Of a DNA stretch of 64,000 nt, positions 15,734 to 23,699 are shown one piece after another. Under the pieces are notes generated by a model, which had not been told where the DNA came from, did not search any database, and was given only the letters and a program-made list of their open reading frames with translations. Positions within the stretch are counted from its first letter, which is position 1. Each line of letters starts with the position of its first letter. Source of the DNA: Hymenobacter psoromatis. GTDB lineage: Bacteria; Bacteroidota; Bacteroidia; Cytophagales; Hymenobacteraceae. A program made the position numbers and the translations under genes. The DNA lies in NCBI RefSeq assembly GCF_020012125.1, contig NZ_JAIFAG010000001.1:4464001-4528000 (forward strand). The letters run 5' to 3'.

Positions 15734-16288
15734 ATGAACCACTTGACCTTTTGGCAATACATTCACCAGCAGGGGGTAGAGACCCCTACTATCGTGTTCG
15801 GTCTCCTGAGCCTTGGCGTGCTTGGTTGCAGCCTTTTTCTAGCCCGTAAGCTTTGGTTAGATTTTCGGCAGCGTAAGCCGCTAACCTATGGCGATGTCTT
15901 TTCCCCTTTGATAAGCTTGTTTTTAAGCGCTGGCTTTTTTATAATGGCTTATTTCCCCCCCCATGACAGATACCTGTTGCGTGAAGGCGCTTCTCGTTAT
16001 ACGACAGCAAAAGTATTTAAGTATGGATACCAGCGGGGAAACAAAGTTTTTGTGTACGAGTACTACGTGGCCGGCCAGCGTTACCAAAGTTCTCACGAAT
16101 GCGGGCCGGAGGACTGGCGCGACTTCACGTGCCCTGACTTGGGCGTGCGCTTGTACGTGCGTTTCTCGCCCGAAGACCCGAGCACGGACGTTGTTACCAA
16201 TACCCTGGTCCCGGACTCGGTGCGCACGATTCCGCCCCTGGGCTGGGCCAAGCTGCCCCGCTGGAAGCCAGCGTGGGTCAGGGAGTAG
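15734..16288 (+). CDS. Putative immunity membrane protein I1
   Basis: A 184-residue protein starting MNHLTFWQYIHQQGVETP. Two membrane segments (about 19-40 and 55-75) are followed by a C-terminal domain with YVAGQRYQSSHECG and FTCPDLGVRLYVRF: two Cys about 12 residues apart, conserved in I2 and I3. The shared ending is IPPLGWAKLP, but here the stop codon is lost at a recombination junction and translation continues RWKPAWVRE into E2 block A DNA. Its place directly behind E1 suggests it neutralises E1 in the inner membrane. No named family recognised. Confidence 0.62.
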   Translation: MNHLTFWQYIHQQGVETPTIVFGLLSLGVLGCSLFLARKLWLDFRQRKPLTYGDVFSPLISLFLSAGFFIMAYFPPHDRYLLREGASRYTTAKVFKYGYQRGNKVFVYEYYVAGQRYQSSHECGPEDWRDFTCPDLGVRLYVRFSPEDPSTDVVTNTLVPDSVRTIPPLGWAKLPRWKPAWVRE

Positions 16289-17061
16289 TCATCGGCGGGA
16301 CCATCGTAGCGAGTACGGCCGTCTCGGAAATGACCCTTTTGCGCCTGGCCGGGTGCCTGCGCTGGGCGGGGGCCACGCGGGCGGCGGCGGTGGCCCGCAG
16401 CCTGACCTTAAGCGGGGCCACGCGCACGGCTGAGGTCGTAAAAAATGCTACGTGGGCCAGCGCTGCTGAAGAAACCTTCGGTGTACAGGCTTCGCTGAAG
16501 CAATATGGTTCACTACCTTGGAAAGAAAGTGTTATCGCAACCAGAAACCGGTTTGGATTAGACTTCGCCGGGCAGGGCATTGCTAATTATTACGGTTCCA
16601 AGGAAGAAGACCGGTGGGCCAGAGTTTGGGACGCGGGTATTAGCGTGAACCTAGTAGAATCTGTATTAGCTGGCTTCAACGTCCGGCCCTTGGGTTTGGG
16701 CACAACCTCGGCAATGTTTCAGTTTAGCGTGAAAAGCGGCTTTCGAACGCCGCTTAACGGGAGTGTTTCCTGGCAGGCATTTGGCGTACAGACGGCGGCT
16801 GGCGTTGGGATGGGATACGCTGGGATAGGGGTAGGTAATTTATTGAGCAAGCGGCTAGCTTATAGACTGTACAACGGAGCGGCGTTACGCCTGGGCTACG
16901 ATATGGCCTACCCGGTTTGGTTAGGAAGCGCTCACTTATTTCGCACGGTTATTCCCATCGGCTTAGGCGGCGCGACCACAATTGGTCAGAATAAAGCGGA
17001 TGAGTTTTGGCCAGCTTCGCCTCAGTCAGTGTTACCAGTGCCCGGCTCTTCTAAACCATGA
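16273..17061 (+). CDS. Displaced effector C-terminal cassette E2
   Basis: A 262-residue frame that begins within block A (GTG start, GQGVVIGGTIVASTAVSE) and lacks the 140-residue N-terminal part of E1. Block A DNA is closely similar to 14943-15120, then the sequence diverges: residues about 60-170 are different from E1, and the C-terminus keeps only a distant block B (KRLAYRLYNGAALRLGYDMA, YPVWLGSAH). This is the layout of an orphan toxin module kept downstream of a full-length polymorphic toxin. It may not be expressed except after recombination. The stop overlaps the I2 start by 4 nt (ATGA). Confidence 0.55.
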   Translation: MGQGVVIGGTIVASTAVSEMTLLRLAGCLRWAGATRAAAVARSLTLSGATRTAEVVKNATWASAAEETFGVQASLKQYGSLPWKESVIATRNRFGLDFAGQGIANYYGSKEEDRWARVWDAGISVNLVESVLAGFNVRPLGLGTTSAMFQFSVKSGFRTPLNGSVSWQAFGVQTAAGVGMGYAGIGVGNLLSKRLAYRLYNGAALRLGYDMAYPVWLGSAHLFRTVIPIGLGGATTIGQNKADEFWPASPQSVLPVPGSSKP

Positions 17062-17579
17062 TGAGCGTTGAATTATGGCATTTTGTGCGTGCGCACGGAG
17101 TTACGGCTGGTGAGGTAGCAGCAGCAATTTTAGGCGTCTTACTCCTTGCCTTGGAAGGCTGGCTCGTGCCCACAGTCTGGCGCAAACCAGCAGACCGTAG
17201 AACCTACGGCGATGTGCTGGGGCCAGTACTGGCTATCGCAATCGGCCTCTTTCTAGTAGTGGCTAGTTGGCGGTTGGTGCATAAGCGCTATCTGTTGCGC
17301 CCGGAAGCAGGACGCTATACCGTGGCTACGGTAGTTGAGCAGGATAGCTGGCGTGGGAATCCTCGTTTCACGTATGTATACTATGTAGCTGGTCAGCGCC
17401 ACCAAACGGCCCAGGAATGTGGTACCATCGCTGGTCAAGACCTGCCTTGCCCCCCTCTGCACGCTCGCTTCTATGTGCATTTTGCCCCCGAATCTCCTAC
17501 TGCCGTTGAAATGACACGGCGGTCTGTACCCGACTCGATACGCATCATTCCGCCCCTGGGCTGGGCTAAGCTGCCTTGA
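17058..17579 (+). CDS. Putative immunity membrane protein I2
   Basis: A 173-residue relative of I1 and I3 with the same plan: MMSVELWHFVRAHGVTAGEV, a membrane segment at about 18-38, RTYGDVLGPVLAIAIGLFLVV with a second segment, HKRYLLRPEAGRYTVATV, then QECGTIAGQDLPCPPLHARF (the two Cys) and the invariant end IPPLGWAKLP. It is much more divergent from I1 and I3 than they are from each other, in step with the divergence of E2, which supports specific toxin-immunity pairing. ATG overlaps the E2 stop by 4 nt. Confidence 0.62.
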   Translation: MMSVELWHFVRAHGVTAGEVAAAILGVLLLALEGWLVPTVWRKPADRRTYGDVLGPVLAIAIGLFLVVASWRLVHKRYLLRPEAGRYTVATVVEQDSWRGNPRFTYVYYVAGQRHQTAQECGTIAGQDLPCPPLHARFYVHFAPESPTAVEMTRRSVPDSIRIIPPLGWAKLP

Positions 17580-17580
17580 G

Positions 17581-17871
17581 TTGCGCCCCGAAACCTTTGC
17601 AACCCAAGTAGCCATCGGTGCGGTAGTCGGCTACGGGGGTGAGTTCGGGGGGCGGGTGTTTGGCCGTCACCTGGCTTACAGTCTCTACCGGGGGGTAGCC
17701 GAGCGGGCAGGCTACGATTTTGGGTATCCCGTTTGGCTGGGCAGCAAGTATGGGTTTCAGTACGGGCTGCCCACCGGCTTCGGAGCACTAGCCGGCTATG
17801 GTCAAGCCTGGGCCGATAAGCAGTGGCCCGGCCTGCCAGAGACGCCGCCGCCCGCTCTGCCCAAGCCCTAA
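17581..17871 (+). pseudogene. Displaced effector C-terminal fragment E3
   Basis: A 96-codon frame made almost only of block B: VAIGAVVGYGGEFGGRVFGR, YPVWLGSKYGFQYG, GYGQAWADKQWPGLPE and the Pro-rich tail. It is nearly identical to the last third of E1. It starts one base after the I2 stop, has no ATG (only TTG at 17581) and lacks block A and the variable middle, so it is a remnant or a recombination donor rather than a working gene. Confidence 0.7.
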
Positions 17872-17882
17872 GCCTACTCATT

Positions 17883-18410
17883 ATGGACCACTTAACCTTT
17901 TGGCAATTTGTGCGGCAGCAGGGGGTAGAGACCCCTACTATTGTATTCGCCCTTCTAAGCCTTGGCGTGCTTGGTTGCAGCCTTTTTATCGCCTGTAAGA
18001 TTTGGCGAGACTTTCGCCTGCGTAAGCCGCTGACCTATGGTGATGTTCTCTCACCTTTGATGGGCGTGTTTCTAAGCGCTGGGTTTTTTATAATGGCCTA
18101 CTACACCCCCCATGATAAATACTTATTGCGTGAAGGCGCTTCTCATTATACGACAGCAAAGGTATTTAAGTATGGATACCAGCGGGGCTACCACGTTTTT
18201 GTGTACGAGTACTACGTGGCGGGTACCCGCTACCAAAGCTCTCGGGAGTGCGGTGTTAAAGAGTGGCAAGCCCTACCCTGCCCCGACCTGGGCACGCGCT
18301 ACTACATCCGGTTTTCCTTAGAAGACCCGCAGGTCGAGCAGGTCACCAAGCAGATAGTCCCAGACTCGGTGCGCACGATTCCGCCCCTGGGCTGGGCCAA
18401 GCTGCCCTAA
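17883..18410 (+). CDS. Putative immunity membrane protein I3
   Basis: A 175-residue protein starting MDHLTFWQFVRQQGVETP, very similar to I1 through both membrane segments (about 19-40 and 55-75) and LLREGASHYTTAKVFKYGYQ, with differences concentrated in the C-terminal part (SSRECGVKEWQALPCPDLGT). It ends at IPPLGWAKLP, the natural end that I1 has lost. It follows E3 by 11 nt, the same spacing as E1-I1, so the E3-I3 segment is a duplicate of the E1-I1 end. Extra immunity genes of this type can protect against sibling toxins. Confidence 0.62.
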   Translation: MDHLTFWQFVRQQGVETPTIVFALLSLGVLGCSLFIACKIWRDFRLRKPLTYGDVLSPLMGVFLSAGFFIMAYYTPHDKYLLREGASHYTTAKVFKYGYQRGYHVFVYEYYVAGTRYQSSRECGVKEWQALPCPDLGTRYYIRFSLEDPQVEQVTKQIVPDSVRTIPPLGWAKLP

Positions 18411-18432
18411 CCGTGGCCGCCGGCCCCCGAAA

Positions 18433-18486
18433 CTCTTCGCAGCGCAGGCGGCCATTGGCACGGGGGGCGGCTACGCGGGCAAATAA
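18433..18486 (+). pseudogene. Trace of a fourth effector cassette (E4)
   Basis: Seventeen codons reading LFAAQAAIGTGGGYAGK then stop, matching the start of block B in E1 (LAQTAIGAGVGYAGE) directly after the I3 stop. The match breaks off exactly where the permease-derived fragment begins. Confidence 0.6.
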
Positions 18487-18648
18487 GGCTGCCAGCGCCG
18501 CGCCTATTAGTCAGGCAAACAGGAAGTTAGATTCCATAAATCTCATCACCAGTAGCAGTGTAACAAAGGGCCTATTGCCTACCATAATAGTCATATGGAT
18601 GGCAATGACTTGCACCAAGCCCAGGGGGCGCAACAAAGACGGTTGCGA
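18485..18648 (-). pseudogene. Decayed 5' fragment of an APC permease
   Basis: Read on the minus strand it gives LGLVQVIAIHMTIMVG, then PFVTLLLVMRFM, SNFLFA, a TGA, then LIGAALAAL. This aligns without gaps to residues 2-54 of the permease at 11926-13323. The start codon has become TCG and a Trp codon has become TGA. Same orientation as the intact permease, so the effector array lies between an intact permease and an old copy of its 5' end. Confidence 0.85.
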
Positions 18649-18687
18649 CGTAGGTAGCGCGGACTCGCCGCGGCCGCGTGCCAACCC

Positions 18688-20718
18688 CTAGCGCACGCCC
18701 ACGTCTTTGCTGGCCGGGGCGAGACCTTCGGCCAATTGGATGAGCCGCACCAGCTCGGCGCGGTAGCCTTCGGCATCGGGGCCGCGGCCGGCCTGGGCCA
18801 GCTGGTCGGCGCTGGCGTAGGTGGCGGTGCCGCGCTGCTCGCTCTGGCGCAGCAGCATTCCAAACTCGGCCACGGCGGCGGCAAACTGCTGGTCGGCCGA
18901 GGCCTGGGCGAGGGGTAGGGCTGCCCCGGCCAGGGGCTGGGCCAGCAGCCGGCTGGTGTTGCCCTGCGGCTCCTTGTAGCGCAGCTTCACGGTGAGTAGC
19001 TCGGTGGTGAGGCCGGCCGACTTGGCCAGCACATCCTGGCCGGGCTGGTAGGTAGCGGGCTGATATTTCAGCTTATCAATCAGCGGGTTGCTGGAATTGA
19101 CGGGCACGATTTCGTAGAGGGCCGTCACGGTGTGGCTCGCGCCCAGCTCGCCGGCGTCTTTGCGGTCGTTGTTGAAATCTTCGTTGGCCAGCAGGCGGTT
19201 TTCGTAGCCAATGAGGCGGTAGCCGGCCACGCGGGCGGGGTTGAACTCGACTTGCAGCTTCACATCTTTGGCCACCGTGAAGAGCGTGCCGCCAAACTGC
19301 GCCACCAGCGTGCGGCGTGCCTCGTCGAGGTTGTCGAGGTAGGCGTAGTTGCCGTTGCCTTTGTCGGCCAGCAGCTCCATGCGGCTGTCGCGCAGGTTGC
19401 CGCGCCCCACGCCCAGCACGGTCAGAAATACGCCCGTTTCGCGCTGATTAACAATCAATTGCTCCATTGCCGCATCCGAGCTTTCGCCCACGTTAAAATC
19501 GCCGTCGCTCGCCAGAATCACGCGGTTGTTGCCTTCTTTCTTAAAATATTGCTGCGCAGTGGAATACGCCAGGCGCAGGCCCGCGCCGCCGGCCGTGGAG
19601 CCGCCCGCTTCGAGCCGGTCGATGGCTTCCAGAATGGTGTTTTGCTGCGAGCCGGGGGTAGGCGGCAGCACCAGGCCGGCCGCGCCGGCGTAGGCTACCA
19701 GCGCCACGTGGTCCTGGGGCCGCAGCTGGCGCACCAGTAGCCGCAAGCCGCTGCGGATGAGGGGTAGGCGGTCGTCGCCCATCATCGAGCCCGACACATC
19801 CACCAGAAACACCAGGTTGGCGGGGGGTAGGCTGGCCGTTTCCACCTTTTTGGCCTGAATACCGATGCGGGCCAGCTGGTGGCCGGCGGCCCAGGGGCAG
19901 TCACTCAGCTCGGCGCTGATGCGCACCGGGTCGGGGCTGCTGGCAGCGGGCGCGGGCAACGCGTAGTGAAAGTAATTGAGCATTTCCTCCACCCGCACGG
20001 CATCGCGCGGGGGCAGCTGGCCCTCATTCAGGAAGCGCCGCACGTTGGTGTAGCTGGCGTTGTCCACATCGAGCGAAAACGTGCTCAGCGGCTCTTTACT
20101 AACGGGATGAAAGGCGTTCTCCTGAATTTTGGCGTAGGTATCGCCCGCGCCGGCCTCGGCGCGGACGGGGTAAGCAGCGGGGGTAGGGGAGCCGTATGTA
20201 TAAACTTTATTTTCAACTACTTCCTGCATTACCTTGTTACCCTCGCCATTCAGGCCAGATATATCGGGGGCGTTGACATCGCCCCGTACCATTTCAGGGC
20301 CTACTGGCTTACGCGGACGCATCTGGCGGCTGGGCCGGCCGGCCGAGTGCGCAACCACTACTTCACTCGGGCTTTTATGGTTGGCGCGCAGCACCACGTT
20401 CAGTGGCGCGGAGCCGGCGGGCACGCCCACTTCCTGAGTAGTAAAGCCCACGAAGCTGAACACTAGGCGCGCGCCTTGCGCCGGCAGGCCGGCCAGCACG
20501 TAGTAGCCGCTGGCATCGGTGCTGACGCCCGTGCGGGTGCCTTTAAGCAGTACTGTAACACCGGGTAGGCCCTGGCCTTTCGAGTCAGTGACGCGGCCGC
20601 TCAGGGTGCGGGTAGCCGCGCTAACGGGGGCAGCCGGCTGCGGCTTTTGCGCCCCAGCGGGCGGGCAAACGGCCAGCAGCCCAAGCGGCAGCAGCAACGC
20701 AGGAAGAAGCTTTTTCAT
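18688..20718 (-). CDS. vWA-domain surface protein with CarboxypepD-like domain and DUF3520-like C-terminus
   Basis: A 676-residue exported protein. Signal peptide about 1-23 (ends AGAQK); carboxypeptidase-regulatory-like beta domain about 33-112 (TLSGRVTDSKGQGLPGVTVL); a vWF_A N-terminal-type region (AFHPVSKEPLSTFSLDVDNA, about 200-250); then a vWA domain with MIDAS start VFLVDVSGSM near residue 306 and ILASDGDFNVG near 400; the end matches the DUF3520 pattern of YfbK-like proteins. Probably a metal-ion-dependent adhesion or scaffold protein in the periplasm or on the surface. ATG 20718 is selected because the signal peptide follows it. Confidence 0.9.
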   Translation of the reverse strand: MKKLLPALLLPLGLLAVCPPAGAQKPQPAAPVSAATRTLSGRVTDSKGQGLPGVTVLLKGTRTGVSTDASGYYVLAGLPAQGARLVFSFVGFTTQEVGVPAGSAPLNVVLRANHKSPSEVVVAHSAGRPSRQMRPRKPVGPEMVRGDVNAPDISGLNGEGNKVMQEVVENKVYTYGSPTPAAYPVRAEAGAGDTYAKIQENAFHPVSKEPLSTFSLDVDNASYTNVRRFLNEGQLPPRDAVRVEEMLNYFHYALPAPAASSPDPVRISAELSDCPWAAGHQLARIGIQAKKVETASLPPANLVFLVDVSGSMMGDDRLPLIRSGLRLLVRQLRPQDHVALVAYAGAAGLVLPPTPGSQQNTILEAIDRLEAGGSTAGGAGLRLAYSTAQQYFKKEGNNRVILASDGDFNVGESSDAAMEQLIVNQRETGVFLTVLGVGRGNLRDSRMELLADKGNGNYAYLDNLDEARRTLVAQFGGTLFTVAKDVKLQVEFNPARVAGYRLIGYENRLLANEDFNNDRKDAGELGASHTVTALYEIVPVNSSNPLIDKLKYQPATYQPGQDVLAKSAGLTTELLTVKLRYKEPQGNTSRLLAQPLAGAALPLAQASADQQFAAAVAEFGMLLRQSEQRGTATYASADQLAQAGRGPDAEGYRAELVRLIQLAEGLAPASKDVGVR

Positions 20719-20872
20719 GGCAACAGCGGGGTTTAAGTGAAAACTCAACCACCTGATGCCGAGGCATTGCTAATTGCACAAAGTGCCGGCTTGCTACCTG
20801 CATTTTTGCGCAAGCCTCATAGCGCAGTAGCCTATGAAATAAAGCGAATTCTTCTCTGCTATCACGCCGTTG

Positions 20873-20906
20873 GCAGTAGCGCGATTTACAAAAACCGCGC
20901 TACTGC
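20873..20906. terminator. Hairpin behind the dsbD-DoxX transcript
   Basis: An 11-bp perfect stem GCAGTAGCGCG/CGCGCTACTGC with a 12-nt A-rich loop, in the 218-nt gap between the vWA gene and the DoxX gene. It lacks a clear T-run, so termination is only possible. Confidence 0.4.
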
Positions 20907-20936
20907 TAACTTAGCCAAAACCTGGCGTAACGTCAG

Positions 20937-21305
20937 CTACCTCACCCGCCACACGGCCCACATCAGCAGTGGCTGCAATGGCAGCCGCGCCCACAGCACC
21001 CAGGCCGGAATGTGCAGCGCATCAGCCAGCCCCACCATGTACACATTGGCCGGAAACACGGCCACCAGCAGCGCCAGCAGGCCCCAGGCGGCCCAGCGCC
21101 GGGTGGCGGGCAGCAGCAGGCCCAGGCCGCCGGCCACCTCGGCCGCGCCACTCAGCAGCACCAGCAGCCGGGGCGCGGGCAGGGCCGGCGGCACAATGCG
21201 CAAGAAGGTTTCGGGCTGAATAAAGTGCAGCGCGCCCGCGCCCACGAACAGCAGCGCCAGCCCGAAGCGCAGCCAGCGGCGGCCGGGGGGGTAGGGGCCG
21301 GCCAC
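20937..21305 (-). CDS. DoxX-like small membrane protein
   Basis: A 122-residue protein with four predicted membrane segments: WLRFGLALLFVGAGALHFI, LLVLLSGAAEVAGGLGLLL, WAAWGLLALLVAVFPANVYM and LPLQPLLMWAVW. The GALHFIQPETF and FPANVYM motifs fit the DoxX/MauE family, whose members take part in redox or respiratory membrane processes. The chosen GTG start lies one base after the dsbD stop codon, which implies coupled translation and a link with thiol-disulfide metabolism. No Cys is present, so a direct thiol role is unlikely. Confidence 0.75.
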   Translation of the reverse strand: MAGPYPPGRRWLRFGLALLFVGAGALHFIQPETFLRIVPPALPAPRLLVLLSGAAEVAGGLGLLLPATRRWAAWGLLALLVAVFPANVYMVGLADALHIPAWVLWARLPLQPLLMWAVWRVR

Positions 21306-21306
21306 G

Positions 21307-23523
21307 CTAGCGGCGGCCGGCCCGGTAGGCGGCCAGCCCGCCGTCCAGGAAGCGCACGAAGTTGTCGGGGTCGTAGTTTGCGCCCTGCGGGGTAGCGAGC
21401 ACCTTTTCCGTGGTCGGGTCGAGCTGCACGTAGAAGGGCTGCGAGTTGGCGTTGTAGCGGCTGGCCTGAAAATCGCTCCACTCGTTGCCGATAGACTTGA
21501 TTTTCTTGCCACTGAATTTCGACACCCGTTGCTCGGCTTCGGGCAGCGCGGTTTTGTCGTCCACGTAGAGCTGCACCAGCACGAAGTCGTTGCGCAGGCG
21601 TTGCAGCACGCGCGGGTCGGGCCACACGGTGGCCTCCATCTTGCGGCAGTTCACGCAGGCATTGCCGGTGAAGTCGATAAGAATTGGCTTGTTCACTTTC
21701 TGGGCGTAGGCGCGGGCCTCGGCATAATCAAAATACGCATCGAGCCCCAGCGGCGCGTGGAAAAGGTCGCCGTACCTGTGCTGCTCATGGGGCGCGGCGG
21801 CTGGCCCAGCTCCTACCCCCCCGCCCAGCGTGGGCGTGTAGAGGTCGAAGTCCTGCGTGTGCTGGGGGGGTAGGAAGCCCGCCACGGCTTGCAGCGGCGC
21901 GCCCCACAGGCCCGGCACCAGGTAGGTAGTGAAAGCCAGCACAATGATGGCCATAAATAGCCGGGGTAGCGATACGTACTCCACCGGGCTGTCGTGCGAA
22001 AACCGGATTTTGCCCAGCAAGTAGAAACCCAGCAGCGCGAAAATAATAATCCAGAGCGAGAGAAATACCTCGCGGTCGAACCACTGCCAGTGGTAAGCTA
22101 AATCCACGTTCGACAAAAATTTCAGCGCCAGCGCCAGCTCCAGAAAGCCCAGCACCACCTTCACCGAGTTCAGCCAGCCGCCCGACTTGGGCAGCGCCTT
22201 CAGCCCCGACGGAAACAGCGCAAACAGCGTGAATGGCAGCGCCAGCGCCAGCGAGAAGCCAAACATGCCCACCGCCGGCCCCAGCAGCTGCCCCGTGGCC
22301 GCGGCCTGCACCAGCAGCGTGCCGATGATGGGCCCGGTGCACGAAAATGACACCAGCGCCAGCGTGGCCGCCATGAAGAAGATGCCCACCAGGCCGCCCT
22401 TATCAGCCTGCGTATCGGTTTTATTAATCCACGAGCTGGGCAAGGTCAACTCAAACGCCCCCAAAAATGAGGCCGCGAATACCAGCAGCAAGGCAAAGAA
22501 AACCAGATTAAAGGCCCCGCTCGTGGCCAGGTCATTGAGCGCATCGGCCCCGAAAAGAACGGTTACCAGCAGCCCCAGCGCCACGTAGATAAAAATGATG
22601 CTCAGGCCGTAAAACGCCGCCCGGCCCACCGCCCCGGCCCGCGAGTGGTTGCCTTTCGTGAAGTAGCTGACCGTGAATGGCAACAGCGGGAAAATGCACG
22701 GCATAAGTAGCGCCGCCAGCCCGCCTAGGAAGCCCGCCAGAAAAATCGCCCACATCGATTGGCTATTCGCCGGGGCGGCCACCGCCGCCGCCGTAGCTTT
22801 CGGCACCGCGGGTGCGGCGGCCGTAGCAGAATCAGCGACAACGGGCGCGAGCATCGGCGCGGGGCCGGCTTCGGGCCGGAAAACCGCCGTATCGGCCGGG
22901 GCCGGAGGGGTAGGAGCCGGCTTTGTTGGCGCGGCGGCGCGGGTTTTGGTGGCTGCTACCGCCGTTGCTGCTGCGGGCGCGGCCTTGGCCGGCGTGGGGG
23001 GGGTAGGGGCCGCTTTGGCGGCCGGTGCGGCCGCGCCCTTTGCGTCAATGCTGAAATCCAGGTCGTCGGGCGGCAGGCACTTCTCGTCGTTGCACACCAT
23101 GAACGTCACGGTGCCCTTCACGGTAGTTTGCGGGGCTTTGAGGCGAATTTTCTGACTAAATACCGCCCGCTTGGGGAAGTAGGCGATGGTCATATTGAAG
23201 GCTTTCTCAAACGCCTTCACCGGCACGGGGCTCTCCGCCACCTTGCCCACCAGCTCGTAGTCGGGCGAAGGCGTGAATGCGAAGCTCGTCGCTACCGGCC
23301 CGCCATCCTCGATAAACTGTGAGTAGATGTGCCAGTTACCCGCGATGGTGGCCGTGGCGGTGAGGGTAGCCTCGCCCGCCGCGCCCGGCTTGGCCGCGAA
23401 GGTCCAGGTCACGGGCCGCTCAATTTGGGCCGCCGCGGGGGTAGCCAGGCTGAGTAGCAAACCCAGCAAAGGCCAAAATAACAACCAGTTACGGCCAGGT
23501 AGGCCGCCGAAAATACTTCTCAT
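21307..23523 (-). CDS. dsbD: Thiol:disulfide interchange protein DsbD
   Basis: A 738-residue inner-membrane reductant conduit. Signal peptide 1-32 (ends TPAAAQ); N-terminal DsbD-alpha-like domain (about 35-165) with MVCNDEKCLPPDDLDF; a long Ala/Pro linker (about 170-260); a membrane domain of about eight segments with ALLMPCIFPLLPF and VSFSCTGPIIGT (the Cys pair that carries electrons); and a C-terminal thioredoxin-like domain with FTGNACVNCRKME (Cys about 623 and 626). It passes cytoplasmic reducing power to periplasmic thiols and cytochrome c assembly. A -7-like CAACTTTG lies 47 nt upstream. Confidence 0.95.
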   Translation of the reverse strand: MRSIFGGLPGRNWLLFWPLLGLLLSLATPAAAQIERPVTWTFAAKPGAAGEATLTATATIAGNWHIYSQFIEDGGPVATSFAFTPSPDYELVGKVAESPVPVKAFEKAFNMTIAYFPKRAVFSQKIRLKAPQTTVKGTVTFMVCNDEKCLPPDDLDFSIDAKGAAAPAAKAAPTPPTPAKAAPAAATAVAATKTRAAAPTKPAPTPPAPADTAVFRPEAGPAPMLAPVVADSATAAAPAVPKATAAAVAAPANSQSMWAIFLAGFLGGLAALLMPCIFPLLPFTVSYFTKGNHSRAGAVGRAAFYGLSIIFIYVALGLLVTVLFGADALNDLATSGAFNLVFFALLLVFAASFLGAFELTLPSSWINKTDTQADKGGLVGIFFMAATLALVSFSCTGPIIGTLLVQAAATGQLLGPAVGMFGFSLALALPFTLFALFPSGLKALPKSGGWLNSVKVVLGFLELALALKFLSNVDLAYHWQWFDREVFLSLWIIIFALLGFYLLGKIRFSHDSPVEYVSLPRLFMAIIVLAFTTYLVPGLWGAPLQAVAGFLPPQHTQDFDLYTPTLGGGVGAGPAAAPHEQHRYGDLFHAPLGLDAYFDYAEARAYAQKVNKPILIDFTGNACVNCRKMEATVWPDPRVLQRLRNDFVLVQLYVDDKTALPEAEQRVSKFSGKKIKSIGNEWSDFQASRYNANSQPFYVQLDPTTEKVLATPQGANYDPDNFVRFLDGGLAAYRAGRR

Positions 23524-23699
23524 ACGCACGAAAAAAGGACGAACCGCCAGAAAGCGGTGCCACCAGCCACAAAGTTGCGACGGCTCAGTGATAAGAGCCA
23601 CGAATTGGCTCCTACCCCCACGTCCGCTCACCAAACAGGCGGGGCCGAACGTTTGATTAGACGCCCGGCTCCGCTCGTCCTTACGCCCAGGCCTCTGGC

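Noticed and set aside
18263..18691. 142-codon plus-strand frame after I3
   Set aside because: It runs through the E4 trace and antisense to the decayed permease fragment; no own coding character.
20619..20803. Extra minus-strand frame over the vWA gene start
   Set aside because: It overlaps the signal peptide of the vWA protein in another frame and shows no conserved features.
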